A stretch of DNA of 64,000 bases from Paenibacillus tyrphae (GCF_024158745.1 NZ_JAMZAW010000002.1:124001-188000); one strand, 5' to 3'. Shown: positions 9,164 through 17,850, numbered from the stretch's first letter. Notes: generated by a model from the letters alone, not told the origin. Numbers and translations are program-made.

Positions 9164-10024
9164 ATGTCCGGTATTCTGCAAGCCTTACGGGAACAGCAGC
9201 ACCACATGAATCCGAAGGAACAAATTCTCGCGCAATTCATTTTGGAGCATGCCCACGAGGCCGTTCATTTGAGCATTACGGAACTGGCCGGACGCTCGGG
9301 AACGAGCGCTGCGACGGTGTCCCGTTTTTGCCGCAGCTTGCTGTTCAAGGGCTACGGGGATTTTCGCATGAAGCTGTCCGCCGAGCTCGTCCAGCCTGTT
9401 CCGGCGAAGCCTTCCTACCAGGACATTGTCGCGGGGAACACGCTTCACAGCATCGCCCAGGCGATTGAAACGAACCATCTCCGTTCAATCTCGGATACGA
9501 CGCGGCAGCTCGATCTCACGGAGGTCCAGCGGGCGGTGGATGCACTGCACGACGCCCGGCGTATCGATCTGTACGGGATGGCAACATCGGGGATGGTCGC
9601 GTACGATTGTCAGCAAAAGCTGGTGCGCATCGGCAAAATGGCGCAGCACTGGTCCGATTCCCACATGCAGATTACATCGGCAACGAGCCTCGGCGAGGGT
9701 GATGTGGCGTTCGCTTTCTCCTACTCTGGCGAAACCCCCGAGACGCTCGACGCCCTCCTGTGCGCCAAAGAGCGGGGAGCCACGACGATTTCGCTGACCA
9801 AGTTCGGAGCCAACCGGATTTCGCAGCTTGCGGACATCCGGCTGTACGCCTCCTCGCTTGAGGAAGGGATGCGCCGCGGGGATATGGCTTCGCGGATCGC
9901 TCAGCTGCACGTGGTGGACATTTTGTTTACCGCGCTGCTCAGCTTGCACTTTGACGATTATGTTCCGCTTCTGGAGCAATCGTTTCAAGAAGTGAAAAAA
10001 TACCGCAAAGAAAAAGGGAGATGA
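9164..10024 (+). CDS. RpiR/MurR-family transcriptional regulator of amino-sugar genes
   Basis: This 286-aa regulator has an N-terminal RpiR helix-turn-helix (ITELAGRSGTSAATVSRFCR, about residues 37-56) and a C-terminal SIS sugar-phosphate-binding domain (YGMATSGMVAYDCQQKLVRI; DVAFAFSYSGETPETLDALL). The SIS domain in such regulators senses a phosphosugar. nagB follows after 3 bp and nagA overlaps nagB, so the likely ligand is GlcNAc-6-P or GlcN-6-P. The start follows AGGTGATCTG. A palindromic candidate operator lies just upstream, suggesting autoregulation. Confidence 0.88.
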   Translation: MSGILQALREQQHHMNPKEQILAQFILEHAHEAVHLSITELAGRSGTSAATVSRFCRSLLFKGYGDFRMKLSAELVQPVPAKPSYQDIVAGNTLHSIAQAIETNHLRSISDTTRQLDLTEVQRAVDALHDARRIDLYGMATSGMVAYDCQQKLVRIGKMAQHWSDSHMQITSATSLGEGDVAFAFSYSGETPETLDALLCAKERGATTISLTKFGANRISQLADIRLYASSLEEGMRRGDMASRIAQLHVVDILFTALLSLHFDDYVPLLEQSFQEVKKYRKEKGR

Positions 10025-10027
10025 GCC

Positions 10028-10756
10028 ATGAACATTTTAACTTTCCGCACACAAGAAGAATTGAACAAAGCCGGCGCCGGCATCATTACCGGACTGCTGC
10101 AAACGAATCCGAGAGCCGTGCTCGGTCTTGCGACAGGCAGCACGCCGATCGGCATTTACCGCGAGCTTGTCGAGTCGCACCGGCAAGGGCTGGTCAGCTT
10201 CGCCAAAGCGACGGCGTTCAATCTTGACGAATACGTCGGTCTCGAGCCGGGGCATCCGGCCAGTTACTATACGTTCATGCAGGAGCATCTGCTCGGTCTC
10301 GTCGACATTCCCCCGCAGCAATGCCATATTCCAAGCGGAATCGCGCCGGATCTGGAGGCGGAATGCACCCGCTATGACAGCCTGCTGGAGCAGTACGGGC
10401 AGATCGACCTGCAGCTGCTCGGTCTCGGCCATAACGGGCACATCGGCTTCAACGAGCCAGACGCCACGCTCGAAGGCGGCACGCATCTCGTGGAGCTGAA
10501 AGAATCGACCCGCTCTGCGAACGCGCGCTTTTTCGACAAGCCGGAGCAGGTGCCGACGCACGCCCTGACGATGGGAGTCGGAACGATTCTGAAAGCGAAA
10601 ATGATTCTGCTCGTCGTCCGCGGCGCGGATAAAGCGGAAATCGTACAGCGGGCGCTGCAAGGCCCGATCACGACGGATTGTCCGGCCTCGCTGCTGCAGA
10701 CGCATCCGCATGTGGTCGTATTGCTGGATTCTGAAGCAGGAGGTCTGTTAAAATGA
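10028..10756 (+). CDS. nagB: Glucosamine-6-phosphate deaminase
   Basis: NagB converts glucosamine-6-phosphate to fructose-6-phosphate and ammonia. The 242-aa length is normal for the Firmicute form. Motifs seen are GLATGSTPIGIYRELVE near the N terminus, the catalytic-loop region FNLDEYVGLEP, and LGLGHNGHIGFNEP with the active-site His/Glu. It lies 3 bp after the RpiR regulator behind AAAGGGAG. Its stop overlaps the nagA start by 4 bp (ATGA), indicating translational coupling. Confidence 0.96.
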   Translation: MNILTFRTQEELNKAGAGIITGLLQTNPRAVLGLATGSTPIGIYRELVESHRQGLVSFAKATAFNLDEYVGLEPGHPASYYTFMQEHLLGLVDIPPQQCHIPSGIAPDLEAECTRYDSLLEQYGQIDLQLLGLGHNGHIGFNEPDATLEGGTHLVELKESTRSANARFFDKPEQVPTHALTMGVGTILKAKMILLVVRGADKAEIVQRALQGPITTDCPASLLQTHPHVVVLLDSEAGGLLK

Positions 10757-11937
10757 GTCGCGAAGCATGGGACACCCTGATCATCAACGCCAAAGTCGTC
10801 ACACCGGATACGGTGATCCCCGCCGGGTATGCCGCGGTCAAGGATGGAAAAATTGAAGCGCTCGGCTCGATGGCCGAGCTGAACGAAGCGCTGGCCGAAG
10901 CGGCCGGCACGAAAATCGACGCCCGCGGAAGCTGGCTGCTGCCCGGATTCATCGACGTGCATGTGCACGGCGGCTACGGCAGCGACTTCATGGACGGAAC
11001 GATCGAATCGCTTGAAAATATTACCCGCTTTCACTCCAGCCACGGGACGACCACGATGTTGGCGACCACAGTAACCGGCTCTCCCGAAGCGATCGGCCAA
11101 GTGCTGGAAAGCGTCAAGGCGTACCGGGAAAAAGGGATGCCCTACGCGCAATTGGCCGGCGTACATCTGGAAGGACCGTTCATCAGTCCGAAATGGCCCG
11201 GCGCGCAAAATCCGAGCTTTATCGTCACACCGAAGCTCGAATGGGTGAAGGAATGGACCAGCCGCTACCCGGGCTTGATTCGCCTCGTTACGCTGGCACC
11301 GGAAACCGAAGGTGCTTTGCCGGTTATTGCGTTCCTCGCCGGACAAGGCATCGTCGTCGCCTGCGGCCATACGGATTCGACCTATGCGCAGATCGGCGAA
11401 GCGGTCAAGCATGGGCTGAGTCATGCCGTGCATACGTTCAACGCGATGAAAGGGCTGCACCACCGCGAGCCCGGCGTCGTCGGCGCCGTGCTGACCGAGG
11501 ACAAGATCTGCGCGGAGGTCATCGCCGACGGACATCACGTTCATCCAGCCTGCATCCGGCTGCTGACCCAAACGAAGCGCAGCGACAATCTGCTGCTGAT
11601 CACCGACGCCATGTCCGCCGCGGGTCTCGGGGACGGCGATTTTGAACTCGGCGGGCTCGCCGTCGTGGTGAAGGACGGCGTCGCAAGGCTTCGCGATGGC
11701 GATAGCCTCGCAGGCAGCACGCTGACGATGATGGGCGCCTTCCGCTTCGTGGTCAACACGGTCGGAGTCAGCGTTGAGGAAGCGAGCCGGATGGCCAGCT
11801 GGAATCCGGCGAAGCAGCTCGGGCTGCTGGAGGAAACCGGCAGCATCGAGACCGGCAAGCAGGCGGATCTGCTGCTCGTCACGCCGGAGCTCGACCTCGA
11901 TCGCGTCTGGGTTCAAGGAAGAGAATTGCATAACTAA
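10753..11937 (+). CDS. nagA: N-acetylglucosamine-6-phosphate deacetylase
   Basis: NagA removes acetate from GlcNAc-6-P, feeding NagB. The 394-aa amidohydrolase shows the HVHGGYGSDFMDGT metal motif, the metal-ligand Glu in HLEGPFISPKWPGAQ, GHTDSTYAQ, HAVHTFNAMKGLHHREPG and the catalytic Asp in LITDAMSAAG. It starts inside the end of nagB and is followed by a bidirectional terminator, so it closes the rpiR-nagB-nagA operon. No GlcNAc transporter is in the window. Confidence 0.96.
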   Translation: MSREAWDTLIINAKVVTPDTVIPAGYAAVKDGKIEALGSMAELNEALAEAAGTKIDARGSWLLPGFIDVHVHGGYGSDFMDGTIESLENITRFHSSHGTTTMLATTVTGSPEAIGQVLESVKAYREKGMPYAQLAGVHLEGPFISPKWPGAQNPSFIVTPKLEWVKEWTSRYPGLIRLVTLAPETEGALPVIAFLAGQGIVVACGHTDSTYAQIGEAVKHGLSHAVHTFNAMKGLHHREPGVVGAVLTEDKICAEVIADGHHVHPACIRLLTQTKRSDNLLLITDAMSAAGLGDGDFELGGLAVVVKDGVARLRDGDSLAGSTLTMMGAFRFVVNTVGVSVEEASRMASWNPAKQLGLLEETGSIETGKQADLLLVTPELDLDRVWVQGRELHN

Positions 11938-11945
11938 TCGCGCGA

Positions 11946-11999
11946 CAAAAAACCGGCTGTTTCCGTCTTTGATTGAACGGAACAGCCGGATTGTTTTTT
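11946..11999. terminator. Bidirectional terminator after nagA
   Basis: AACCGGCTGTTTCCGT pairs with ACGGAACAGCCGG, flanked by an A run on the left and a T run on the right. It serves nagA and the convergent PilZ-like gene. Confidence 0.88.
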
Positions 12000-12012
12000 C
12001 GGGAAGATCGCT

Positions 12013-12597
12013 TTATTGCGCCGTAAACTGCTGCGTCACGATGTAGAAGCGGAGCTTGTTCAAGTCTTTGGCCGAGATGCTGTAAATTTCGGCTCCGTAG
12101 CGAATCGTTTTTTCTTGAATATGGGCGTACCGGACCACGACCTTCGGATGAATCGTTTCTTCGTCGCACATGATCATCGTGTCGTAGACATGGTTCATTT
12201 TGACGGAGAAATCGTTTATTTCAAATCCGAACCCGAGACGGCTGATCCGGCAAAAACGAACCGCCATCGTACGGAAATCGTCGATCAGCGTGCCATACGT
12301 ATTCAGCTTGAAGCTGGGAAACGCCAGGTTCTCGTCGCGGTACATGTCGTCCAGTACGGCATCCGGTCTCGCTTGTATATTGAAAATTTCCGAATCCGCC
12401 GGCACTAAAATCAGCTTGGATTTGGAAACCTGCAGCACGCGCATTTGCACTCTCTTCTGAAAATCAAAGCAGATGACGGATTCCCCGCCCGTAAAAGAGG
12501 ACGGCTCCGCGAAGGAAACCTCCATTAAGTCCGAACCTTCATAGGACACTCGCCCCTTGTAGACTTTCCCCTGATGAAGCAGCTGCATGTCTTTCAT
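12013..12597 (-). CDS. PilZ-like domain protein
   Basis: A 194-aa soluble protein. The C-terminal half has the PilZ-type pattern CRISRLGFGFEI (similar to the xSxxG motif) and a closing segment, LNKLRFYIVTQQF, as in many PilZ proteins. The RxxxR arginines and the Asp/Asn before the Ser, needed for c-di-GMP binding in classical PilZ domains, are not clear, so binding is uncertain. The start ATG 12597 was chosen because GGAGG lies 8 nt upstream; a GTG at 12606 lies inside that site. It stands alone, ending at the terminator shared with nagA. Confidence 0.5.
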   Translation of the reverse strand: MKDMQLLHQGKVYKGRVSYEGSDLMEVSFAEPSSFTGGESVICFDFQKRVQMRVLQVSKSKLILVPADSEIFNIQARPDAVLDDMYRDENLAFPSFKLNTYGTLIDDFRTMAVRFCRISRLGFGFEINDFSVKMNHVYDTMIMCDEETIHPKVVVRYAHIQEKTIRYGAEIYSISAKDLNKLRFYIVTQQFTAQ

Positions 12598-12788
12598 ACC
12601 AATCACCTCCGCTTGATATCTCTACTATAGCTCCGAATTTTTATGAAAGTTTCAGCTAAATATTAGGAGATTATTAGATCCGATGTCGATTGGTGTCGTT
12701 TTATGTAAGATTTAAGCATTTATTAGTAAATGCGGAGAAGAAACGTTAGCTGTCTGCTCATGGGGATATTCAAAGGGCGCGGTGTGCC

Positions 12789-12815
12789 AAAAAGCCCTCC
12801 GGCTTGCGGAGGGCT
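12789..12815 (-). terminator. Terminator of the sugar-acid operon
   Basis: AGCCCTCCG-(loop)-CGGAGGGCT forms a perfect 9-bp stem. Read on the - strand it is followed by a T run. It lies 17 bp after the last gene of the operon. Confidence 0.85.
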
Positions 12816-12831
12816 CAATTCTTGCCTGCCA

Positions 12832-13626
12832 TTAGTGTTCCATATGATCTTCCGGCTGGGCCGCTTTGACGGTCAGACCGCCGTCGACCATCAGCAGATG
12901 GCCGTTGACCTGCATCGCTTCCTCGGAGGCCAGGAACACGACCGCATCCCCGATCTGGCGGGCGGTGCCGAGACGCTTCATCGGATTCGCTTCGATTTCT
13001 TTGGCCCGGATCGCATCGTCGGCCAAATAGTCCGTGCACATGTCGGTATCGACCGTGCTCGGGCCGACCGCATTGACGTTGATGTTGTACTTGCCAAGCT
13101 CGATCGCCATCCCCTTCGTCAGCATGTTCGCCGCCGCTTTGGACGATTGGTAATGAGGAATGACCGGGCTCGTGACGACGAGGCTGGCGGTCGACAAGAC
13201 GTTGACGATTTTGCCGTAGCGTTTTTCGATCATGGACTTCGCCGCCAACTGCGAACAGAGGAAAATCGATTTGACGTTCGTATTGTACGTCCGGTCCCAC
13301 GTCTCCTCCGTGCATTTCAAGAACGGCTCGAACGGCGCGATCCCGGCGTTGTTGACGAGAATTTCCACATCGCCTAATTGCTCCTGCACCTGCCGGAACA
13401 TGTCTTCCACCTGCTGCTTGCTGCCTACGTCGGCTTGAACGACCATGGCTTTGACGCCGTGCGCTTCCGCCTGCTTCTTCACGTTCTCCGCCAACGGGCG
13501 CGAACGCTCGGAAGTGAAGTTAACGGCGACATGCGCGCCTTCCTCCGCCAAACGAAGGGCAATCGCTTCTCCAATGCCCCGGCTGGCCCCTGTAACGAGC
13601 GCCACCCGTCCTGCCAATCTTCCCAT
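12832..13626 (-). CDS. SDR-family sugar(-acid) dehydrogenase
   Basis: A 264-aa classical short-chain dehydrogenase/reductase. It has the cofactor motif TGASRGIGEA (about residues 12-21), NNAG, the catalytic Ser in STASLV, YQSSK with the catalytic Tyr/Lys, and a C-terminal MVDGGLT. The last gene of the operon, it follows the UxaA-type dehydratase genes by about 30 bp with a GGAGG site. In deoxy-sugar pathways with an FAH hydrolase, an SDR oxidises the 2-keto-3-deoxy acid to the 2,4-diketo acid, or oxidises the sugar itself. Which role this protein has cannot be read from sequence. Confidence 0.85.
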   Translation of the reverse strand: MGRLAGRVALVTGASRGIGEAIALRLAEEGAHVAVNFTSERSRPLAENVKKQAEAHGVKAMVVQADVGSKQQVEDMFRQVQEQLGDVEILVNNAGIAPFEPFLKCTEETWDRTYNTNVKSIFLCSQLAAKSMIEKRYGKIVNVLSTASLVVTSPVIPHYQSSKAAANMLTKGMAIELGKYNINVNAVGPSTVDTDMCTDYLADDAIRAKEIEANPMKRLGTARQIGDAVVFLASEEAMQVNGHLLMVDGGLTVKAAQPEDHMEH

Positions 13627-13657
13627 AAATCCTTGCCTCCTTCGTTGTATAGTAAAC

Positions 13658-14818
13658 TTATAAGCTCGGTCCGATCCGGTTGATGCTGAATTCGGTATGG
13701 CCCAAAATTTCCGCCTTCGTCAGCTTGCCGTTTGCGACCGCTTGAATTTCTTCCCAGACGACCTGGCCCGCCGCCTCCAGGCTGAGCGTGCCTTCCAGCA
13801 TATCGCTGACGTCAACGTCCATGTTGTCCGACATTCTCTCGAACATCCGCTTGTTGCCGGTAATTTTGATGACCGGAATGACAGCGGCCCCAGTAGGCGT
13901 CCCCCGTCCCGTCGTAAAGCAGACCAGATGCGCGCCGCCCGCCGCCATCCCGGAGACGCATTCGATGTCGTTGCCCGGCGAATCCATAAAATAAAGCCCG
14001 TGCTTCGGAATGTCCTCGGCATACTCGATAACGCCTTTGATCGGCGCGGTGCCGCATTTGCTGATGCAGCCGAGCGATTTCTCCTCGATCGTCGTCAGTC
14101 CCCCGGCAATATTGCCCGGACTCGGATTGCCGCCGCGCATGTCGGCGCCCATCCGCTCGACTTCCTTCTCGAAGCGGTCGACGATATGATACAGCTTCTC
14201 CGAAATGTCCGGTGCGGCGCAGCGCGAAGCGAGCACGTGCTCGGCACCGATAATTTCCGTCGTTTCCCCGATCACGACACCGCCGCCCTGCTGAATGAGC
14301 GAATCGGCTGCCGCGCCGAGCGCCGGATTGGAAGCAAGCCCCGAGGTCGCGTCCGAGCCGCCGCATTTGACCCCGATAATCAGTTCGCTGAAAGGCACCG
14401 GCTCAGGCTTCATTTCATCGAGCCGGGCGCGCATTTTCCGGGCGATTTCCACCCCGTGCTGGATCGCTTTCACCGAACCGCCGACCGATTGAATGTCGAA
14501 CACTTCGACCGGCTTGCCCGTCGGGCGGATCGCGTCGGCCAGCGCATGCGGATCGACGACCTCGCAGCCGAGGCTGATGATGATAACGCCGCCGACGTTC
14601 GGATTGCGGCCGGTTCCCGCCAGCACGTCAAAGGTGCGGTCTTTGTCCGCGCCGATCTGGCTGCAGCCGTGCTGGTGGGGAATCGCTACCGTGTCCGGAA
14701 CCATCTGGTTGATCCGGGTGCACACTTGGTTGGCGCAAATGACGGTCGGGATAATAAGCAAATGATTGCGGATGCCCACGTCGCCGTTCGGTCTTCTATA
14801 GCCCATCATGTGATTCAT
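13658..14818 (-). CDS. UxaA-family dehydratase, large (C-terminal) subunit
   Basis: This 386-aa protein corresponds to the catalytic C-terminal part of altronate dehydratase (UxaA/GarD superfamily), which removes water from sugar acids to give 2-keto-3-deoxy acids. Characteristic segments are GYRRPNGDVGIRNHLLIIPT, PHQHGCSQIG, GVKCGGSDATSGLASNPALG, EKSLGCISKCGTAPI and a C-terminal TGRGTPTGAAVIPVIKI. The Cys residues in HGCSQIG and SLGCISKCG fit metal binding in this family. The small SAF subunit is encoded 24 bp upstream. The substrate is not known; context suggests a deoxy-sugar acid. Confidence 0.88.
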   Translation of the reverse strand: MNHMMGYRRPNGDVGIRNHLLIIPTVICANQVCTRINQMVPDTVAIPHQHGCSQIGADKDRTFDVLAGTGRNPNVGGVIIISLGCEVVDPHALADAIRPTGKPVEVFDIQSVGGSVKAIQHGVEIARKMRARLDEMKPEPVPFSELIIGVKCGGSDATSGLASNPALGAAADSLIQQGGGVVIGETTEIIGAEHVLASRCAAPDISEKLYHIVDRFEKEVERMGADMRGGNPSPGNIAGGLTTIEEKSLGCISKCGTAPIKGVIEYAEDIPKHGLYFMDSPGNDIECVSGMAAGGAHLVCFTTGRGTPTGAAVIPVIKITGNKRMFERMSDNMDVDVSDMLEGTLSLEAAGQVVWEEIQAVANGKLTKAEILGHTEFSINRIGPSL

Positions 14819-14842
14819 GAGTATTCGTTCTCCCTTCGCTTC

Positions 14843-15157
14843 TCACGCTTTCGCCTGATCTCCGCGACCGCGGATGCCTTCGACGTTATGCACGTGAACA
14901 TGCTGCCCTGCAAAGATCTGGGTCGTCGTCCGTCCGATCACTTCGCCGTACTTGCGGATATCCGTCCCGGCCGGGATATCTTGAATCGCAATTTTATGTC
15001 CGAACGGAACGTCGTCCAGCAGCGTTACTTCCTGGACTTGCTCCTGCACCCGGAAGGTGATCCGCTGTCCCTGCTTCAATTCTTTGATTGCCGTCGCCAC
15101 ATGGTCGCGCGGGTCCATCACGAGCGCGTCCGCGCCTGCAATAATCGGTCCTGCCAT
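14843..15157 (-). CDS. UxaA-family dehydratase, small (SAF-domain) subunit
   Basis: A 104-aa protein matching the N-terminal SAF domain of altronate dehydratase. It contains DPRDHVATAIKELKQGQRIT, VPFGHKIAIQDIPAGTDIRK and YGEVIGRTT. In E. coli UxaA the two parts are one chain; here, as in several other bacteria, they are split and adjacent. It begins with ATG behind AAAGGAGG and lies between the FAH gene and the large subunit. The subunits should form one enzyme. Confidence 0.88.
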   Translation of the reverse strand: MAGPIIAGADALVMDPRDHVATAIKELKQGQRITFRVQEQVQEVTLLDDVPFGHKIAIQDIPAGTDIRKYGEVIGRTTTQIFAGQHVHVHNVEGIRGRGDQAKA

Positions 15158-15185
15158 CCGTCGTTCCTCCTTTTGTCCGCTGCCG

Positions 15186-16097
15186 TTACGCCTGCTCGTT
15201 AACCATGCGGTTCGTCAGCGAGCCAAGCTTATCGATCTCGATCGTGACAACGTCGCCGTCTTTCAGGTAAACCTGCTTCTCTTCCGGATATCCGAGCACA
15301 ACGCCCTCCGGGGTGCCGGTCAAAATCACGTCGCCCGGTACCAGCGTCATATGCTGCGAAATGTAGCTGACGATTTCGTCGCAATGGAATATCATGTCCG
15401 ATGTGTTGGAGTTCTGGCGCACTTCGCCGTTCACGATGCAGCGGATGGCAAGGTTGTTCGGATCGCCGACTTCATCGGCCGTCACCAGATAAGGCCCGAG
15501 CGGGCTGAAGCCGTCGCACGACTTGCCGAGCAGCCATTGCTGAGTGCGCATCTGCAGGTCACGGGCGGATAAATCGTTCACGTTGCAGTAGCCGAACACG
15601 TGATCCAGCGCCGCTTCTTTGGAGACGTACTTGGCTTTCTTGCCGATCACGATGACCAGCTCCGCCTCGTAATCCACCTTGCTCGTGACGCTGATCGGCA
15701 GCGGCACGTCCTGTCCGTGACCCGTCAACGTATTGTTGAATTTGTTGAACAGGATCGGATACTGCGGAATCGGCGCGTTCGTTTCTTCCGCATGCTTGCG
15801 GTAGTTCAGCCCGACGCAGATGATTTTGTTCGGATGCGGGACGCACGGGCCGTAAGTGATCCCCGCTTCGTCCAGCACATATGCCTCGCTGCCGCCGGCC
15901 GCCAGCGCTTGGTCCACGTAAGCTTGCAGCGCCGTAACCGCGAAAGGGCCGCCTTCGATGACTTCGTGCACCGTCTGCGGCACGTCGGCGTTTCCGGCAG
16001 GGACCGCTGCAAGCGCTTTAGCGATATGTACGATGCCGCGGTCGGTCTTGACGCCGAGCCGTTCCTGTCCCTCTTCGATAAAAGTAAGCAGTTTCAT
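15186..16097 (-). CDS. Fumarylacetoacetate hydrolase (FAH) family protein
   Basis: A 303-aa FAH-family C-C bond hydrolase. Its metal ligands are seen in DYEAELVIVIG and CNVNDLSARDLQ, with the family segments ICVGLNYRKHAEE, GKSCDGFSPLGP and TGTPEGVVLG. In the non-phosphorylating L-rhamnose/L-fucose pathways such an enzyme splits a 2,4-diketo-3-deoxy acid into pyruvate and a hydroxy acid. The neighbouring dehydratase and SDR genes make that role likely here. The ATG at 16097 follows AAGGAGG. Confidence 0.85.
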   Translation of the reverse strand: MKLLTFIEEGQERLGVKTDRGIVHIAKALAAVPAGNADVPQTVHEVIEGGPFAVTALQAYVDQALAAGGSEAYVLDEAGITYGPCVPHPNKIICVGLNYRKHAEETNAPIPQYPILFNKFNNTLTGHGQDVPLPISVTSKVDYEAELVIVIGKKAKYVSKEAALDHVFGYCNVNDLSARDLQMRTQQWLLGKSCDGFSPLGPYLVTADEVGDPNNLAIRCIVNGEVRQNSNTSDMIFHCDEIVSYISQHMTLVPGDVILTGTPEGVVLGYPEEKQVYLKDGDVVTIEIDKLGSLTNRMVNEQA

Positions 16098-16148
16098 TTT
16101 CGAATATGCCTCCTTGGCTTATTGTAGGCCTGGTCTTAAAACGATGCG

Positions 16149-16922
16149 TTACGCGTTCTTGCCGAAGACGACGCCCCCGTCGATATATAGCGGGGAGCCC
16201 ATCATGAACTTCGATTCGTCCGAAGCGAGGAACAACGCCGCTTTCGCCACGTCGTCCGGGCGTCCCAGGTCGCCGCTCAGTTGGCGTTTTTTCAGCGATT
16301 CGTAAGCTTCCTCCGGATTGTCGTAGGAGTTCCGTAAATAATTTTCCACGAACGGCGTCAGGATCGTGCCTGGCAGCAGCGCGTTTACGCGGATGTTGTA
16401 TGGAGCGTAATCGACCTGCATCGATTTGGTCAGCGCCAGCACGGCTCCTTTGGTTGCGGAATACGATGCCCTGCGTGCCAGCCCGATTTCGGCGATGCAG
16501 GAGGACATGTTAATGATCGAGCCTTCTTTGCGCTGCATCATATGCGGCAGGACGTACTTGCACGGCAGGAACGTGCCGCGGATATTGACCGTCATGACGC
16601 GGTCCCATGCCTCGGGCTCCACTTCGTGGATCGCCCCCACGCCGCTGATGCCGGCATTGTTGAACAGCACATCGATCCGGCCGTACTTGGAGACGACGGT
16701 ATCCACCAGCGCTTGAACGGACTCGGGATTCGTCACGTCGGCTTGCACGAACAAAGCGTTCCCGCCGGCTTGACGTATTTCTTCGACCGTCTCCTGCCCC
16801 TTATCCTCCGCCAAATCGTTGACGACGACCGTCGCGCCTTCGCGGGCGAACAGCTGCGCCGTGCTTTTCCCGATGCCCGAGCCGGACCCGGTAATGAGCG
16901 TTACCTTATTGTGCAATCTCAC
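16149..16922 (-). CDS. SDR-family dehydrogenase, second of the operon
   Basis: A 257-aa short-chain dehydrogenase. It contains TGSGSGIGKS, the cofactor-region Asp in VVNDLAED, NNAGISG, the catalytic Ser in NMSSCIA and YSATKGA with Tyr/Lys. GTG at 16922 is preferred as start because GAAGGA lies about 10 nt before it; the in-frame GTG at 16931 is too close. The gene follows the IclR regulator by 18 bp and precedes the FAH gene. With two SDRs in the operon, one may oxidise the sugar and the other the 2-keto-3-deoxy acid; the assignment is open. Confidence 0.83.
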   Translation of the reverse strand: MRLHNKVTLITGSGSGIGKSTAQLFAREGATVVVNDLAEDKGQETVEEIRQAGGNALFVQADVTNPESVQALVDTVVSKYGRIDVLFNNAGISGVGAIHEVEPEAWDRVMTVNIRGTFLPCKYVLPHMMQRKEGSIINMSSCIAEIGLARRASYSATKGAVLALTKSMQVDYAPYNIRVNALLPGTILTPFVENYLRNSYDNPEEAYESLKKRQLSGDLGRPDDVAKAALFLASDESKFMMGSPLYIDGGVVFGKNA

Positions 16923-16940
16923 AGGGTTCACATCCTTCGG

Positions 16941-17702
16941 TTAAGTGGTGGTTTGATACTGCGACAGCCTCTCGGCGAGCGCGCATATTTCATGCCGGGC
17001 CAGCTCGCGCTTCGCCTCCCATTCGTGCTGGAACATGGAGCAACTGATCGCCGCGACGACTTTCCCGTTGCCGGAACGAACCGGAGCGGCCACGCAACAG
17101 AAGCCCATGACCGCTTCCTGCAAGTCGAACGCATAGCCGTTCGTCCGCACATCCTCAAGCTGGCGAACCAGGTCGGAGCGATTCTGCAGCGTGTGCGGCG
17201 TTAAGCACGGATCGAGCGTTTCCGAAGCGTACAGCGTCCCGAGCTCGGGCTCGGCGACCCATGCCAGCATCGCCTTGCCCAGCGCCGTCGCGTGAGCGGG
17301 ATATTTGATCCCGGGCTCCGACGATAAGCGCACCGGGGAAGGCATCTCTTCCTTCGCCAGATACAGCACCTCGTTCCGTTCCAGCTTCGCCAGCTGAATC
17401 GTCTCTTTGATGACGTGCTTGGTGACGGAGGCTTCCTTGCGGAACCGGTCGATCAAGCTGAATTGCTTGAAAAAAGTGTTTCCAATGTAGCCCAGCTTGG
17501 ACCCTAGCGAATACGTCGCGTCATCCTCCCGTATGACCCAGTCCAGCGCTTCCATCGTGGCAAGCAGGGAAAACATCGAGCTTTTGTTGATCCCAAGCCG
17601 CTTCGACAGGTCGATCAACTTCAGGCTGGAGGGCTGCTCCGAGATCGCTTGGAGCACAAGGTTGGATTTTTCGAGGGCAGGTACCCAATATTTCTTGTCC
17701 AT
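16941..17702 (-). CDS. IclR-family transcriptional regulator
   Basis: A 253-aa IclR regulator. The N-terminal winged helix shows LIDLSKRLGINKSSMFSLLA, and the C-terminal ligand-binding domain shows KYPAHATALGKAMLAW and CVAAPVRSGNGKVVAAIS. The ATG at 17702 follows GGAGG; codons further upstream lack a site. It is the first gene of the six-gene operon ending at 12832. A TTGGTTT-N8-AAACCAA palindrome about 20 bp upstream of the start probably overlaps its promoter. It likely represses the operon until a sugar-acid intermediate binds. Confidence 0.88.
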   Translation of the reverse strand: MDKKYWVPALEKSNLVLQAISEQPSSLKLIDLSKRLGINKSSMFSLLATMEALDWVIREDDATYSLGSKLGYIGNTFFKQFSLIDRFRKEASVTKHVIKETIQLAKLERNEVLYLAKEEMPSPVRLSSEPGIKYPAHATALGKAMLAWVAEPELGTLYASETLDPCLTPHTLQNRSDLVRQLEDVRTNGYAFDLQEAVMGFCCVAAPVRSGNGKVVAAISCSMFQHEWEAKRELARHEICALAERLSQYQTTT

Positions 17703-17720
17703 GCTTCCTCCAAAATGCAG

Positions 17721-17742
17721 TTGGTTTTGTATAATAAACCAA
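17721..17742. promoter_or_regulatory. Candidate IclR operator of the sugar-acid operon
   Basis: TTGGTTT-N8-AAACCAA is a perfect 7-bp inverted repeat 18 bp upstream of the iclR start codon. It overlaps a TATTAT-like -10 region read on the - strand, which fits autorepression. Confidence 0.6.
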
Positions 17743-17823
17743 GGTTTTATATAATTGACACTTTCATAGTACCACCGCGCTTTCGCAGGTGTCAATCGGA
17801 ATTTGGCCTTCCGGACGGCGGGA

Positions 17824-17837
17824 TGAAAGCGTTTATA
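17824..17837. promoter_or_regulatory. Candidate cre (CcpA) site
   Basis: TGAAAGCGTTTATA matches the Firmicute cre consensus TGWAARCGYTWNCW at 13 of 14 positions. It lies between the sugar-acid operon and the divergent ABC exporter gene. Confidence 0.4.
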
Positions 17838-17850
17838 ATATTTTTTTCTC

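Noticed and set aside
8964..9164. A 66-codon frame in front of the RpiR gene
   Set aside because: It runs through the promoter and operator region, has no ribosome binding site and a Lys/Ile-rich composition due to AT-rich DNA.
13697..15202. A 501-codon + strand frame opposite the UxaA genes
   Set aside because: It is low-complexity Arg/Ala-rich sequence opposite well-recognised dehydratase subunits.
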